A DNA stretch of 64,000 bases from the NCBI GenBank assembly GCA_024639125.1, contig JAHEJA010000002.1:65369-129368 (forward strand). Direction: 5' to 3'. The stretch is from Paracoccaceae bacterium (GTDB taxonomy: Bacteria > Pseudomonadota > Alphaproteobacteria > Rhodobacterales > Rhodobacteraceae). The stretch's first letter is position 1; each line of letters opens with the position of its first letter. The notes under the pieces are model-generated. The model saw only the letters and a list, made by a program, of their open reading frames with translations. It did no database searches and was not told the origin of the DNA. A program made the position numbers and the translations under genes. This document shows positions 63,728-64,000 of the stretch, in pieces.

Positions 63728-64000
<273 letters not shown>

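Overview
The window looks like chromosomal DNA of a marine alphaproteobacterium of the Rhodobacteraceae (Roseobacter group). Three things point there. First, the gene families: ChrR/RpoE, FnrL next to ccoNOQP, the TrcR/DUF1013 and DUF2794 proteins, a (2S)-methylsuccinyl-CoA dehydrogenase-like enzyme, and a yejABEF-like peptide importer. Second, the regulatory sites: an alphaproteobacterial GTTC-N7-GTTC SOS box, an RpoE promoter of the TGATCC-N18-TAAAT type, and two perfect TTGAT-N4-ATCAA FNR boxes. Third, the small SRP RNA type. I see no rRNA, intact tRNA, insertion sequence, prophage or CRISPR array. No gap between genes exceeds 300 bases.

Layout. 0-5.2 kb: two zinc-free quinone oxidoreductases, then a LexA-controlled dnaE2 that lacks its usual C-terminal domain. 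5.3-9.4 kb: a soluble chemoreceptor, DUF2794, pmbA and an inositol-phosphatase-family enzyme. 9.4-14.8 kb: the singlet-oxygen regulators rpoE-chrR, divergent from a translationally coupled four-gene operon (flavin oxidoreductase, DUF1365, MFS carrier, SDR) that matches an RpoE-regulon operon known from Rhodobacter. 14.8-19 kb: a globin-coupled chemoreceptor, a saccharopine dehydrogenase pair and a histidine phosphatase. 19.2-23 kb: a formate dehydrogenase alpha subunit and a solitary HNH nuclease.

23-29.1 kb is a purine/urate catabolism island: permease, ureidoglycolate lyase, an allantoinase-OHCU decarboxylase fusion, hydroxyisourate hydrolase, a LysR regulator, and a membrane urate oxidase with its own cytochrome c domain. 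29-36 kb: dapA, a lytic transglycosylase, an EamA carrier, the split MnmC halves (mnmD and an FAD partner), a MaoC-type dehydratase and a VOC protein. 36-39.1 kb: znuA divergent from zur-znuCB over a shared Zur-like palindrome. 39-46.3 kb: a META lipoprotein, Mcd, a TSUP permease, RNase T2, TrcR, a DAO-type oxidoreductase, and ornithine decarboxylase behind a structured leader. 46.3-52.6 kb: dnaX-ybaB-(cytochrome c)-recR, the SRP RNA, nudC and pheA. 52.7-64 kb: a membrane cytochrome c, the yejABEF-like importer, hemN, fnrL and ccoNOQP; ccoP is cut by the window end.

Several parts concern oxygen and redox state: RpoE/ChrR, FnrL with hemN and cbb3 oxidase, the globin receptor, and several c-type cytochromes. 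I found no wholly unknown multi-gene system. The most unusual items are the truncated orphan DnaE2 with an apparently leaderless SOS promoter, the ornithine decarboxylase leader with mutually exclusive pairings, a 12-base motif shared by both divergent promoters of the purine island, a cytochrome c gene inside the dnaX-ybaB-recR unit, and repeated convergent gene pairs that share a 4-base double stop.
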